Source: Halichondria panicea
Taxonomy: Eukaryota; Porifera; Demospongiae; Suberitida; Halichondriidae
Assembly (NCBI RefSeq): GCF_963675165.1
Contig: NC_087385.1
Location: 2,914,501-2,978,500 of the forward strand
Direction: 5' to 3'
DNA: 64,000 nt
Both the position numbers and the translations under genes were made by a program. Positions 24,101 through 36,075 of the stretch are shown in pieces (the first letter of the stretch is position 1; every line of letters begins with the position of its first letter). The notes below the pieces were generated by a model that was given only the letters and a program-made list of their open reading frames with translations, did not search any database and was not told the DNA's origin.

Positions 24101-27100
24101 GCCAGTTTCTTGATGTGGCCTTTTCCTGCAGAGATAGAACAGTTTGAACATAAGTCAAAATAAGTGAAATATTGCTGAACACGGGCAAACCCACTGCCAA
24201 TCCTATGTAAAACCTACTGGTTTTACTAATAATTATATGACAGCTTGTGTAATAAATTATATTGGAAGCAAATCCTAATCATACCATATTAGACTGAACT
24301 CTCTTCCCATTGGCCGATCCCCGATCATAGATGTGTTTACCAACACGATCTGATCCGACAAAGGAGATGGCACGGATCTCAGGATTGTCACAAATGAAGT
24401 CAACAGCTGGAAGTAATGTATCATAATGAGGCACTCAGAACACCAACCGAAACAGTACAATAAATGCTGGCCAAACAAGAAATATGAGCTAGAGGGCATG
24501 CTGAAACTTTTGAGAACGGAGGCTAGTAGTGTGTATGGTTATTATTACGATGAAGAAATAATTATGGCTCCTGGTATGTTCTCGGGCTAGGATAAGCAAC
24601 GAAACAACCACAATCTAGCTTTCTACTTTACTGTTGATCCTGGAGTTGCTGTTTACAATAAGCAGCCTCAACCATACATACTACTAGCCTCGATTCCAGG
24701 CCGCGAAGAAAAAAGCGGCCTGGTATACCTTGTATGTGCATGCGTGTACATTACCCCCATTAAAATAAACACATTACTATTTTGTATTTTGAAGTTGTAG
24801 TCCGTCCGTTACATAGAAGTATTGTGCAGAGATTACTGAGTTTTTACACGCTTTATTGTATCATGCCAAGTTTCTATTTAACGACAGACACCCTACACTG
24901 TAAGGCTGCTATAGAAGTTATACGAAAGGCATGATGTGTTCCTGTGGGTCCCCTGATGAGGCTGTGGTAATAATTATGTGACAGTGCCAATGAAAAGAGA
25001 CCTTAACGTGGGAATTTTCGAATCAGTTTTTATTGTTGAATCGGATAGAGCGTCCTTTAAGCTTCAAAATGATACCAAGATCGACCTCCTAGCTACTTTC
25101 TTTCCGGAGATATGTTCGAGGGAACGCTACGAAGGTATTGCAACGCCCTGCCCTCTTGAGTAAATGACGCTCAAACGTCATGAATAATTGAAGTTCAATT
25201 ATTGCCTTCCGGGCACTTCTGTATACTCGTAAATCTTAGTAAAAGATGTTCTGGAGAAGACAAGTTAGTTAGATGAAGGCTAGGCGTTCTAGGACTCTCT
25301 AGCTAGCTAGTATAGCTATGTAGCTGGATTGCTTGGCACCTAGGAAGGATCTTCGAAGAAATAAAGAGACAAAGACTCCCGTCGCTCGAATGGTAAGCTC
25401 TCATGTCTTGTTATAAGCTTGTACTTATTATCTGTGTAATGTATCAGTCTTATAAAAGATCCCTCACTTGTATGGAGCGTACAGAAAGTGTCTCTGTCCT
25501 TCATACAGCTTAAAGGAAGCCTAAGTGATATATTATAGGTAGTCTTTCACTTAGTATTCGTCCGTATCGATCTAAGGCTTGATCCAACTTATAAGAAGCT
25601 TTCCTCCTTTAATTTAGTACTGGTATCACTACCATTGTGCTTAGTAGTAACAGGCCTGATGGGATGGGTGATCACATCATGGAGGGCCCAGGAAACTGCG
25701 TGGAATTGTCGTATAACATTTATATTGATGGTTCCCCCAGGTGGCTGTGAGTGTCGGAGGCCTGAGAAACGCTAGTCTATTGGCTAGAATGTAAGTGACA
25801 TTGATATTGTGTCTATCTTAACTTACTACTTATCTGCAGGTTGTTAAGTTGTATACATAATTGCATTCCCTGTCAATGAAAAGGGGGTGGGTATGCAATG
25901 AGGTCAGAGTTTACAAGGGCTGCTTCTGGCAGTATTGTACAACACAGTGCATGCAGTTTTGCAGTGCTAACAAACAGCTAGCCTCGCCAATAACGCTGGT
26001 TTTTCCTTTGATCTCGGTATGAAAAAACTACAAGTGAGCTTAACCGCGTGTCGTACCCCTCTGCCGGCCGGCCAATCATAGCAATTTTGACATGAACATT
26101 TTTCGTGGGACTTATTCACTTAAATGTAAAATGAACGGATTTTGCATGTTTAGTGCATGTATAATTATAGGGCTCATGGCATGTACTACAATGTATGTTG
26201 AAAACCTTTCCAGTCCCTAACATGACAATAAAATGTCTGCAGTACGTCTCATGCAGCCTGTTCTTTGCATGTAACATGCACACTTTTTGGCATAGGGTTG
26301 ACATCATTGTTAACATAATTATCTCTGTGCCACATAATAATTATAGATGTATGTATTTGCTCGATGTCACTCTCGTCGCTTACATATTGTTGCCGTGCAT
26401 GTACACATACTTGCAGATCAGCATTATTGTTGTACTTTTAGCAGTGGACTCTCGTTACTACGATAACCCTTGGGACAGTACAGTTAATTGGCAGCATTAG
26501 TGAGGTGGCCGCTGCTAATTCACAGCACTGCCTCGAATCCAATATTGGCTAATTCAGCAATTCTGCTTTGAGGATAATAAACTCTTTTCGAGTGTAATCA
26601 AATGTTACAGTACAGGTCAAATTAAAGTTTCTGTTCCTCTATGCTGTGAATAGGTTCTAATTTCACAATTTTTAGTTATAGGCCAAGCATAGGAATAGGT
26701 TCATCGTAATGTCCTATTTCTATGACCTGAATGCATTCATGTGAGAAGTTACACCTTGCTCAATTTAGTAGGTAAACGTTGAACATGTCGACCGTTTGTG
26801 TATGCAGATATGCCTTGAAGACCCAAATTCCAACATCACCAGGCAATTACAAGATAACTTCAGAAAGATTATGGTTAAAAAGTCAGGAGTAGACGAAGAA
26901 AGTTTTTCGTAGTTATTGTAACTTTTCTATACAAGCTTCAATTTAGTTTATATTTCACATAAATGTCATAAATATCACTATAGTAGTGACCAATAGACAG
27001 TTGATATTTACAAATGGCCAACAGGCATAATATAATTCTGTCTTTATAGAGCCTATAGTGTCTTGGAGGAGGGTTTTGCTCAATCTAGCTGATGCTACAA

Positions 27101-30100
27101 GCTCTCCCCTACAGCATGTATGCAGGAACGATCACATTTGCTGCTCATCAGCCCTGTCTTCTGTCTTCTTGCTACTCATAGCCAGCCAACCTCGGTATAG
27201 CTTCGATTCAAGCCCGGTGGCCTGATCATATACATGATGTCAACCGTAATATGGATGGTTTCATCCGGTTCTATTGCGTTTCCAATCCTTCTCCCTCCTA
27301 ATCTATGCTATAATCTACCATCTTATTTAAACGCCTCTCTACAGAGATAACGTTTAATCAAGCAAATAAGGTAGTTGCATGCTTACTCCTCTTTATGCAC
27401 TCTATCCTGACCAAGTAGCAATAATTTATTACACAAACATACTGTCTAGGTTGCATTGGAATCAATATAAGGAGCATGTAAAATTAGCAGGATGGGGGGC
27501 GCACAATTCCACACGCGAGCTTTTAGCCCCACCCTTTCCTAAAATAATACTGGCTATGTACTACGCCACTGCTGGACATAAATTGACTTACATTCTTTTT
27601 GACCGTGGATGACATTCAATACACCATCCGGCACTCCTGCTTCTTTAGCTAACTCCACAAGAAGCATTGAAGCTCCAGGGTCCTGTTCACTGGGCTTCAG
27701 CACAAATGTGTTACCACACACCAGAGCAGTGGGAAACATCTACATAGAAATAATTATGGTATCATACAAATTATAATTATGTATTGCTGAGCAAAAATTA
27801 ACGTGAGGAATATTGTTGCTATAATTATACATACTAGCAGTGAGCCACTATGAATAGTTGCTGAGCAACTAATACTGCTCAGAAAACATTTGTATGTATT
27901 TACTTGATTAAACGCCCATCTCGTTTAAACACCCAGGGTAAAAGCTCTGTCTTTGTCAATAAACGCCATCTTAAACAATCACCCATATATGGGGCGTGGC
28001 ACTGTGGGTGGAGCTGAAATAGCACATGGAACCCAGTTGCAAGCATGGCAGCATAGAATAATAATACTTTTTATGATGCATCGATGGCAGAGAGAGAGAT
28101 ACCGACACAGAGGGCACTCCTATGACTTAAATTTAAGCTGAGAAATAGATTTAAGCTGAGACAGCAGCCCAAGAAGAGCACTGCTGCTGTGCAAGAGTTT
28201 TGGAGTAGACATAACAATAAACGCCCTCCTGGATTAAACGCCCCCTCTAAAGACTTCGATCTGAAATAAACGCAAGTAAATACGGTTTGTACGTATGTCA
28301 CGCTCAGGAATGTCACGCTTCAGGAATGCGGAATTGGGTGTGGCTACATTTGGTATTATCTTTATTACCTCCAAACTGATCTACTATTGGCATAATTATG
28401 CAGAGAATAAAAGCTACGTACTAGTTGGAAGAGCTAGCTTAATTAGGCTAGGCTAGCTGTAGCTATACAGGGTATCATACAGGATTTTGAAGTAGAGGGG
28501 GGAAATGAGAAAAGTAACCAGAAAATGTTGCTAAAAAAAGGTCAACTGTTATTTCAATACCCAGCTATGGACACTCAGTCATAATTGAAAGGGGGGGATA
28601 TCCCCCCTTTCCCCTGTATGACACCCTGCTATACAAGAGTCTCACATGAACAAAGCCATAAACGATACTACTACTCTTGGAAATAGATAGTAGATTTCTT
28701 GAGAGACTGATTGAAATGTATTTCATAATTATATCCAAATCTCATTCTCTATACTCTGTAGCAAGTCTACTTGAGCGACAAAGTTCATTCTAGGCCAAGG
28801 TCTATCACTGCTAACCCACAACTCATCAAGCTAAATCTCCTCCCTCTCATGTACCATCTAGAACTGGCAGACATTATGTTGTATATAAACTCAGAACTCC
28901 AAGATGCGACATTTTGGATTATGTCACACCAACTACAAGGCTACTACACCAGATCCTTGGACAATCATAGATTAAATAAATAACACGTACTCACGTACGA
29001 ACACTCTCAGACATATTTATTACAATCGTCTCCCAAGATTATATGGAATAGTCTAGCTAGCTGCCACCAATCGACATGAACCTCACGAGCAGCACTATCA
29101 AACCCACATTGAAGAACCTCCTCTGGCAACACTTCCTCAGAAGTTTCGACTCCAACATTCCTTGCACCTTGCATTTCAAGTGCCCATGCAATAAATGTTG
29201 CAACATTCACGTTTTGTTGTTTATTATAATTATGGTAACCTCTGTTTCTACAGCTGGCCATCAGCATTTCTAGGTCAGTGCTATAATCATTCATTTTGTC
29301 CTTATTGCTGAAAAGTCATGAATATATTATACTCCCTTCTTTCTCCTAAAATTGTACTTAAATACCACTCTGCGCGAGGCTAATCATGCGTGTGCGTATA
29401 CCTAATAATATAGTTATTGGGTCCACATACTTCTGACCTTGTGTACGTTTTAACTAATCTGCAGTTAAAGGTGTTTTCAGGTGTCCATCTTTGTGTCAGT
29501 TGATTTCTATAACAACATTTTTTGAATGTCTGTACTAAGTTTTATTGCATACTGCAGTAAGGGCATGTTCAAAAATCAACTTCTAACAATTTACGCTTTC
29601 AATGATATTTGTTATTGAACAATTATAATTTTTGCTAGATACTAGTATTTATTCGTGTATTACAGTAGTTACAATGTCATGCTAGACTAGCTTACTTATG
29701 TTTTGCACCAGACTATGCCTCGCGAGAAGAAAGAAGGAAACCATTAATCGACAGGCGGAAGAGCGACACGAAAATGTAACGTCCACATGTTCACATCAAA
29801 GCCTCTACTCCATATCAGCTGTTACGGCTATGGGGGGTGATCAGTGCCAAAACCTCCAGTTCTTTTTATTTAGTACTAAAATTATTTGCATGGTAAAGTT
29901 CTACATACAAATGACACGCTCTCTCTTATTTGCATGGTGAAGTTCCACATACAAATAATACTCTCATTTGCATGGTGAAGTTCTACATACAAATCACACG
30001 CTCTCTCTTATTTGCATGGTGATTTTCTACATACAAATGATACTCTTATTTGCATGGTGGAGTTCTACATATAAATGATACTCTTATTTGCATGGTGAAG

Positions 30101-32126
30101 TTCTACATATAAATTATACTCTTATTTGCATGGTGAAGTTCTACATACGATGAAAGTTCTACATACAAATGAGAAGTTCTACATACAAATAACGCTGCAT
30201 GGCAAATGATAAGCTTTGTTAGTTTTACAATGACACTCTCATATATATTTGCATTGACTTGAAACCACTCCCTTTTTCATCTATAAGGAAGGGCTCGGAT
30301 GAAAAAGGGAAGGTTGGAATACAATTAGAACAAACTACTATAACTACATAATGTGTGGGTGTTTATTCAGCTTTGATCCCAGACCGTCAGAAAATGTATT
30401 GTATACTCGAGGCTATATAGCAACAGAAATAGTACATGCGTGAGTGGTGGCACGCAAGTTGTTAGGACGTTAACAATAACATTGTGGGAGCGTGACATTC
30501 TTCACGCATGCCCCTATAGGACAACTGTAAATTTATTGAAGGAGGACACAATTAACATTATAGTATAGACAGACATTTTAATTAACATATCAACTACGTG
30601 TTGGACACGCCCGCTCATGTGGCAATCCTTTTTGGTCACATAAGTGGGCGTGTCCAATAATGGAGTTAAAAAAATTACTCGCTCCCCTGAGCCTTTTCTT
30701 AGGTGAAAAGGGGAGTAGTTTCCAGTTTAGCAAATTAACTATGCAAATGCGAGAGTATCATTTGTATGTAGAGCTTCACCATGCAAATGAGAGTATCATT
30801 TGTATGTAGAACTTCACCATGTAAATGAGAGTATCATTTGTATCACTGTAGAACTTCACCATGCAGATGAGAGTATCATTTGTATGCAGAACTTCCCCAT
30901 GCAAATGAGAGTATCATTTGTATGTAGAACTTCCCCATGCAAATGAGAGTATCATTTGTATGTAGAACTTCACCATGCAAATAAGAGAGAGCGCGTCATT
31001 TGTATGTAGAACTTCACTATGCAAATGATTTTAGTACTAAATAAACAGAGCTGGAGGTTTTGGCACTCATCACCCCCCATAAAGCATTATCATCATTCAT
31101 TTATAGCCCAATCTATAGTTTTTGTTTATTTTGCCTATTATTAAATCCCAGATCTATTATACATGTAAAGTGCACCCTTGTTATTGTCAAGCTTCCATCA
31201 TCATCATTCTCTGAGCTCAGTCAGAAACTCTGATTGAGCGTTGATACGCCCACTCCCTATTAAGCTTAGGTCCATGCAGCTCTAGCAGTAGTATATATCC
31301 TACAGCGTGTCTCCAAATTGATTTATGATTTATGTATGTCCTGCTGCCAAAAAAGGAAGGTAAGCTCAGCAGCTGCAAAAGAGCCTTTGAGCAGAATTCT
31401 GCATTTCACTTATTTTCTAAATGATGCAAATTAAAGCTTCCTTATTAGGAGTACATTATATCGTTTCTGTGGGATTATAGGCACTTAATAAGGCACGTCT
31501 AGAATAACAATACAATAATCAATACTTACCCAAAGCGGTATCATCGCCGGAAAATTGAATGGAGTGACTCCAGCACACACTCCAATTGGCTCACGATAAC
31601 TGTATGTGTCCATGTCCTTTGTCACACTTCCAAGGGTCTCTCCCAGCTGAAGGTTAGTGATAGAGCAGCAGTGCTCCACTACCTGTAGACCCCTCAGCAC
31701 ATCCCCCTCAGCATCTGCAAGAGTCTTGCCCTGCTCTGATGTAATAGATGCTGCTACCTTTCCCTGAAATAATTATAGTAATTAGTATATAAAGCATGTA
31801 CATACGTCCCTGCAAACGTACAACATACGGATACCTTTAACAAGTACTATAATAATACGAATGGTTTCTTATACCATATTGTTCTTGATCAGCTCCCGCA
31901 GCTTAAACATAACTTGCTGTCTAGAGAGGATGCTACGGGACTTCCAATCTGGAAATGCTCGCTTGGCAGCATCAACAGCACTGTTCATTTCATCTTGTGT
32001 TGCACAAGGTACTAGAGACAAAACTTCATTCGTTGCAGGATTGTAGTTTTTAATCCAACGATCAGATTTTGACTCGACAAATTCGCCATTGATGAAGAGC
32101 TTCGTGGTAGGCTGCATAGATACCAT
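15147..32126 (-). CDS. ALDH6A1: Methylmalonate-semialdehyde dehydrogenase (acylating), mitochondrial type
   Basis: Ten exons on the minus strand, 5' to 3': 31875-32111 (or to an ATG at 32126), 31530-31763, 27592-27739, 24285-24406, 19689-19868, 19126-19233, 17507-17665, 16026-16130, 15848-15946, 15147-15245. All junctions are GT-AG and stay in frame, giving about 496-501 residues; stop TAG at 15147-15149. The enzyme converts methylmalonate and malonate semialdehyde to propionyl- and acetyl-CoA in valine and thymine catabolism. Visible family marks: [28 protein letters not shown], the catalytic Cys in AAGQRCM (codon 19770-19772), EEIFGPV and [11 protein letters not shown]. An AG acceptor-like site (TATGCAG) lies just before codon CCT at 32111, so the mitochondrial presequence is probably on an unseen upstream exon; the ATG at 32126 would give a protein without one. 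Introns carry many transposons. Tail-to-tail with BBOF1. Confidence 0.97.
16642..17481 (+). repeat. Family B repeat, copy 4
   Basis: AATGAAAGCACTGTGGGTGC to GTGCACCGAGGCATA, split by the MITE 16706-17054. Confidence 0.65.
16706..17054. mobile_element. MITE with perfect 35-bp inverted ends
   Basis: TGTGACAGGGCCTAGGAAAA to TTATGGAGC at 16706-16740 is the inverse of 17020-17054. It interrupts family B copy 4 in ALDH6A1 intron 7. Confidence 0.75.
17898..19030. mobile_element. hAT-like element (possible, 1.13 kb)
   Basis: CAGGGGCGTAACT at 17898 and TACGCCCCTG ending at 19030 fit hAT ends, but flanking 8-mers do not match. The inside holds two copies of CTTGTCACAAATGGTGCAAT (about 18069 and 18202) and two of TTAGCACTATTCTAAATCAG (18120, 18703) plus a family B fragment. 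Spans ALDH6A1 intron 6. Confidence 0.45.
19918..20510 (-). mobile_element. TA-flanked element, family G copy 2 (593 bp)
   Basis: Same sequence as 7863-8486 reversed, including the shared core GGGGCTGATGCGAGACCGAG (reverse-complemented here) and identical ends. Directly upstream of ALDH6A1 exon 5 in transcript order, inside intron 4. Confidence 0.75.
20731..21020 (-). pseudogene. Unrecognised degenerate coding-like remnant
   Basis: On the minus strand a frame from about 21000 reads [18 protein letters not shown] then [20 protein letters not shown], a composition typical of protein, before stops near 20780. No family recognised. Probably transposon derived. In ALDH6A1 intron 4. Confidence 0.3.
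21986..22341. mobile_element. TA-flanked MITE (356 bp)
   Basis: CCGTATATCTTCTAATT at both ends in inverted orientation, with TA at 21984-21985 and 22342-22343. Inner repeats of TGTCCGGAATAATTAGAACA type recur. In ALDH6A1 intron 4. Confidence 0.65.
22342..23279. other. Intronic stretch with an unassigned open frame
   Basis: ALDH6A1 intron 4. A 96-codon minus-strand frame (22627-22917; Lys- and Arg-rich, [16 protein letters not shown] start) is the only notable content. I see no splice-supported gene or known domain. Confidence 0.3.
23284..23775. mobile_element. Possible piggyBac-like MITE (TTAA-flanked)
   Basis: TTAA at 23280-23283 and 23776-23779 flank ends GGGTGCCCGCACA and the inverse of GGGTGCTGGAACACC. 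TIR similarity is short, so the class is tentative. Confidence 0.4.
24407..27267. other. Intron 3 of ALDH6A1, mostly unassigned
   Basis: Holds a Mutator-like end (24684-24728, TAGCCTCGATTCCAGGCCGC, with an inverse GCGGCCTGG nearby), a Tigger fragment, and a weak exon-like segment at 26808-26912. No gene can be supported. Confidence 0.35.
26443..26545 (+). repeat. Tigger-like terminal fragment
   Basis: GCAGTGGACTCTCGTTACTA then CCCTTGGGACAG and GAGGTGGCC parallel the left end of 2788-4323. No other end found. Confidence 0.45.
27268..27317. repeat. Solo P-like terminal repeat
   Basis: GCGTTTCCAATCCTTCTCCC followed by TCCTAATCTATG reads like a right end of the P-like family. I found no left partner nearby. 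Located in ALDH6A1 intron 3. Confidence 0.45.
28745..29300 (+). pseudogene. LINE 3' end fragment
   Basis: Broken plus-strand frames give [18 protein letters not shown] and then [20 protein letters not shown] followed by [12 protein letters not shown], the typical last residues of CR1/L2-like reverse transcriptases. The trailing part (29215-29290, GTTTCTACAG ... ATCAGCATTTCTAGGTCAGT) recurs at 41495-41540, indicating the same 3' untranslated region. Lies in ALDH6A1 intron 2. Confidence 0.6.
29884..30185 (+). repeat. Left octamer tandem array
   Basis: About eight units of 38 bp (some 44) of the form TTATTTGCATGGTGAAGTTC followed by TACATACAAATGATACTC. Each unit holds one ATTTGCAT. Confidence 0.85.
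30741..31026 (-). repeat. Right octamer tandem array (inverted)
   Basis: About eight units, reverse complement of the left array. Two units have a one-base change in the octamer (30819 and 30861). Confidence 0.85.
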
Positions 32127-32277
32127 AAGTACCGTGTTATTACAATATTGTGCTGGTGAAAAACCTTTGCGAATAAGCCAAATCAGCAGAAAATTTGACC
32201 CATTGTGATCGAACTATTGCATTCTGGCAAGGATCATGTATATTTAATAGTAATAATTTTGTGGATTTTACTGTTGC

Positions 32278-33060
32278 GAATTGATCAACCATGATTGTTG
32301 TTAAAAGCGATCAATGCGCCAAAAATTTAAGCCTAAGATTAATGGCTGCATCAGTAGAGCCTTGCAGCTCTCTTCTCACTCTTGCAACTACCAATAGCTA
32401 GCCTTCTAGTGTCAGAGCTGACTACTAAGTAGAGTAGCAACACTCCATGGACAAGTTTCGCTACGCACTCTTCTGAAAAGGCTGCAATGGCATTCCAAGT
32501 AAGCAAAACTAGGCATTCGAGAACGAAGCCAAATCCATGAATTAAAATCCAAGTAAACATGACTAAAAGCCTACCGCATAGCGGGTAAGTTTCGTGGGGT
32601 AAAAAATTCGTTCAACTCGAGAAACGGTGGTTTGCGTGAGTAAAAATTTCGTCTAGTCTCGTTGCCTGCATGCATTCCGGTAAGCCACGCCTACGTTAAA
32701 ATTTCGTGGAGGTCAGCTTGCCCACGAAAATTACCTGCTATACGGTATAGAAACTCTTACTTGCACTGCTTGAGCAGCTGTAGCAGTCTACACACACACA
32801 AACACACTACCGCTTGCGCATGCGCACGCGCACTGAGGCACAATAATCATATCAAGATGAATATTCTTCTGCATGCAGGCAGAATCACAAGGAGTGGGAA
32901 ATGATTGACCATGATTGTTGCTAAAAAGGATGCCATATTAATAACTGCTGCACCAGTAGAGCCTTGCAGCTCTCTTCTCACTCTTGAGCTACAAATAGCT
33001 ATAGCGTTCTAGTGCAGAGCTAACTAACTAACTATATAGTACCAACACTTCATAGACAAG
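32278..33060 (+). repeat. Family B repeats, copies 6 and 7 in tandem
   Basis: Copy 6 (32278-32843) is 5'-truncated and holds the MITE 32574-32745; copy 7 (32848-33060) follows directly and is 3'-truncated. Lies just upstream of ALDH6A1 in transcript order. Confidence 0.6.
32574..32745. mobile_element. TA-flanked MITE inserted in a family B repeat
   Basis: Ends CCGCATAGCGGGTAAGTTTC and inverse of CCGTATAGCAGGTAATTTTC. Flanking TA dinucleotides join to restore GCCTATAGAAACTC, the sequence of other family B copies, which acts as an empty-site control. Confidence 0.8.
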
Positions 33061-33494
33061 TTGGCAACACTTCAAGCTAGCTGATCGGAGCACTACACTA
33101 CACTGCATAGCAACATATCGACTTTGTACCACTTAGTCATGTGACAACATTTTGCACAGTCAGCAATGAAGGCACATAGGTTAAAGATTGCACAGGCGAT
33201 GATAAGAAACTAACAATTAACTTTGTTTACCACCCTGCTTCCTACACCACTGTTGTGTGATATGTCACTGTTTTGAATGTACGGTGTGTATAGCGAGATT
33301 GTATTACGCTGCTGATTTTCAGCCAATCTGCATTTAATTTACTGTACTGCAGCTACTGAGGTCAGCAAGATCAAAGTAAGATCAAAGTACATGTTTTCAG
33401 TACCCATGTCTTCAGAGTGTCTTAAGGAAAAAGAACCCATTTGTTCTTTTTGTACGAAACAAAAACTGAAGTGAATAGTGCGCTTGCTAATGCC

Positions 33495-35000
33495 TCTCGC
33501 TATGTTTTTGCTTTCGCTCAAAGTATTAGAGTGCTATAGAAGAGGTAAATAATTTGCAATGTGCTTTATTGTTTCACAAGAAAGGGGTGTCCACAGTAGT
33601 GTATACTGTGAGTTTGTCAAAGGTACGGAGTAAGAGAAAAGAAAGAAGAGAGTAGTATAGCACAAACAGTATAGTATATATAAACAAGCAGAAAGTGTGT
33701 ACAACCTTTTCACCTCACTTGAAATATCAGTTTAAAAACAAAAAAAGAAACATACCACTAATTGACCTCAGGTATGTGTACATATAGTAATGGTCAGAGC
33801 TGGGCATGCTCACAGTTTCAAATTGTAAACGAATGATTGGTTGTGCAAGACCTACATCTATTTTTAGAGCGTTGTATTGATGTGTTTAGCCTTCTTTCGA
33901 GTGAATCCTAGGCGTTTAAGTAGACAGTATAATGTGGCAGCACTTTAGATCTACCAGTAATCTGAAGCAATTGGGTCAGAATTTTAGGTAGTCGGCTTTT
34001 CACAAATAATTTCAATTCATCGTGAGATCATCTAGACAGTGCTCCCTTGGGCTGGCTTTATAAGCAGCGACACATCTCCAGTGAATTGAAATCTATCAAC
34101 AACCCCCAAACATGTAGTAGCTTCAGCAACAAACAATCTATCTGCTGCTTCCCGATGGTACAGCAATTGACAAGCTTTTGCCATACCATTCTCCACCTCA
34201 GATACAAGGATTATAGGATTTTGCACAGCCAGGTTCCCCCATTATTACTTGCAATCATTCATTTACTGTGAGCATGCCCAGCTCTGACCATTACTATATG
34301 TACACATACCTGAGGTCAATTAGTGGTACATTTCTTTTTTTGTTTTTAAAATGTATATTTCAAGTGAGGTGAAAAAGGTTGTATATCTATTATTAATACT
34401 GAAAAGAAGAGACTTGTGTACATGCATGTATCTATTGTTACCAGACTTGTGTACATGAATCTATTGTTATCTAGTCTATATGGTATCATTTGTTTTGTGG
34501 CTTACCGCTATACCAGGACCTCAAGAAAAAGAAGTAAGTTGATTCTGTCACTGGATTCTCTAACATGTGGGGATGAGCGCGCATGCGCATTGCATCCACA
34601 GGAATAATTAAGGGTGTGTCCAAAGAGATCAAGTTCACAATGGCTACTATAGCTAGCTGTTTTAACAGATCTTTTTTGACTCTTGTAGCTAACAAAAAGC
34701 TAGTGCTTTAGTGCAAGGCTAACTCATGTGTTGAATAGAAAGTTTGTGCAAACAAATGATGCTATGAAAGATTCTGAAGAGACTGCAAACAGCCTTCAAT
34801 GTGAGTCAAACTAGCCATAACTCGAGAAAGAAGCTTTAGTTTGCTAATCCACAAAACAAAATCCAAGAGAACGTGGCTAGAAGCCTATAGAAGCTGTTAG
34901 TTTTCGTCGCATTGCACCCGTTGAGCAGTTACAGTTGGAACAGACACACACACACAGACAGCTTTACCGTATCTCTCGTGCGGCTACGCCTAGAGGCATA
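33495..35000 (+). repeat. Family A repeat, copy 4, split by 33699-34384
   Basis: Same order of blocks as 4800-6083 with the inserted element between them. It abuts family B copy 8 directly at 35000-35004. Confidence 0.6.
33699..34384. mobile_element. Element with about 115-bp inverted ends
   Basis: The left arm (33699-33812) and right arm (34265-34384) are inverse with a few changes, including CCACTAATTGACCTCAGGTA and AGAGCTGGGCATGCTCACAG. It has split a family A copy (33495-35000). A minus-strand open frame of 64 codons (34032-34226) lies inside; its product is not recognised. Confidence 0.7.
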
Positions 35001-35003
35001 ATA

Positions 35004-35526
35004 AAAGCACCGCAGGTGCTGATGCCTCGGTGGAGGTGTCAAAGCTATACATAACATAAAGCTATTACTAGCTATTATAGCAATAGCTTTTTAACATATT
35101 GCTGCATGCAGAATCACAGAGAAACTCAATGAGTGGGTAATGATCAACCATTATTGTTAAAATGATGCCAAAGTCCAAGTCTAAAATGAATGGCTGCATC
35201 AGCAGAGCCTTGCAGCTCTCTTCTCACTCGTGCAGCTACCAATAGCTAGCGCTCTAGTGCAGAGCTAACTACTAAGTAGAGTAGCAATATTCCATGGACA
35301 AGCTTTGCTACGCACTCTTCTGAAAAGGCTGCAATGGCATTCCAAGTAAGCAAAAGTAGCTAGGTCATAACTCGAGAACAAAGCATTACTTTGCAAATCC
35401 ACGAATGAAAACTTACTTAGAAGCCTATAAAAACTCTTACTTACAATTCATTGATCCTTGAGTAGCTGTAGCAGTCTACACAGACACACTACTGTTACCT
35501 CGCTTGCGCATGCGCACCGAGGCATA
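35004..35526 (+). repeat. Family B repeat, copy 8
   Basis: AAGCACCGCAGGTGCTGATG to GCATGCGCACCGAGGCATA, nearly complete. Abuts family A copy 4. Confidence 0.7.
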
Positions 35527-36068
35527 ACCACATAAATTACGGTACGACCTCATGCGTGTACCTCACTTAGATTTTTGTTTATTAATTTTTTGTGAATTTT
35601 GTTGTCTGTGGAGCCATGCCCACTACACTTCCACTACACTTCTACTTCCATCTAATGTGGATGATCTGTGTTATGCTACCTCGTTTCAAATCCATTTGCA
35701 TCTAGGTATAAAGTAACTCACCCCAGTACCAGCACTCAGGTAGCGCACTTGCAGACCAAGTGGACAAATTCGGAACACCTACATTCACACATACAAGGTA
35801 GAGGCACAGGGCTAATAATGATGACTGTGACATGCATCAACGGATGTGGATAGTGTGTACAGTTTCATTTAACGCGTTCATTTAAAGGACACCAATCCAT
35901 ATTATGCCTACCTAAAAATACACAAACGTACGGCTATCAAAACTATATGCTCCTATGTAACATACCCTAGCAGTAGTAATCATCTTGACAACAATATAAT
36001 AACACGACGTACTGTAGTTAGCTAGCTAGCTCAAGCTCTCAGATCATGTACGTACGTACTCCGGCTCC

Positions 36069-36075
36069 CTCAAAG
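36069..36075. repeat. Left target-site duplication of P-like transposon
   Basis: CTCAAAG directly before the terminal CATA, repeated at 40493-40499 after the right end. Confidence 0.8.

Larger units (their letters stand above)
29831..31078. mobile_element. TIR element with opposing octamer-motif arrays (1.25 kb)
   Basis: Inverted ends of about 60 bp start TGGGGGGTGATCAGTGCCAA at the left, flanked by TA on both sides. Next to each end lie tandem repeats of 38-44 bp containing ATTTGCAT (left, seven exact copies at 29884, 29928, 29966, 30010, 30048, 30086, 30124) and its inverse ATGCAAAT (right, six exact at 30741, 30781, 30899, 30937, 30975, 31019). The centre has two small hairpins (30270-30312; 30600-30655). 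In ALDH6A1 intron 2. Confidence 0.8.

Noticed and set aside
29884-31026. Regular 38-44 bp repeats that could be mistaken for a CRISPR array
   Set aside because: Whole units repeat, with no unique spacers; the two arrays are mirrored inside terminal inverted repeats in an animal intron.
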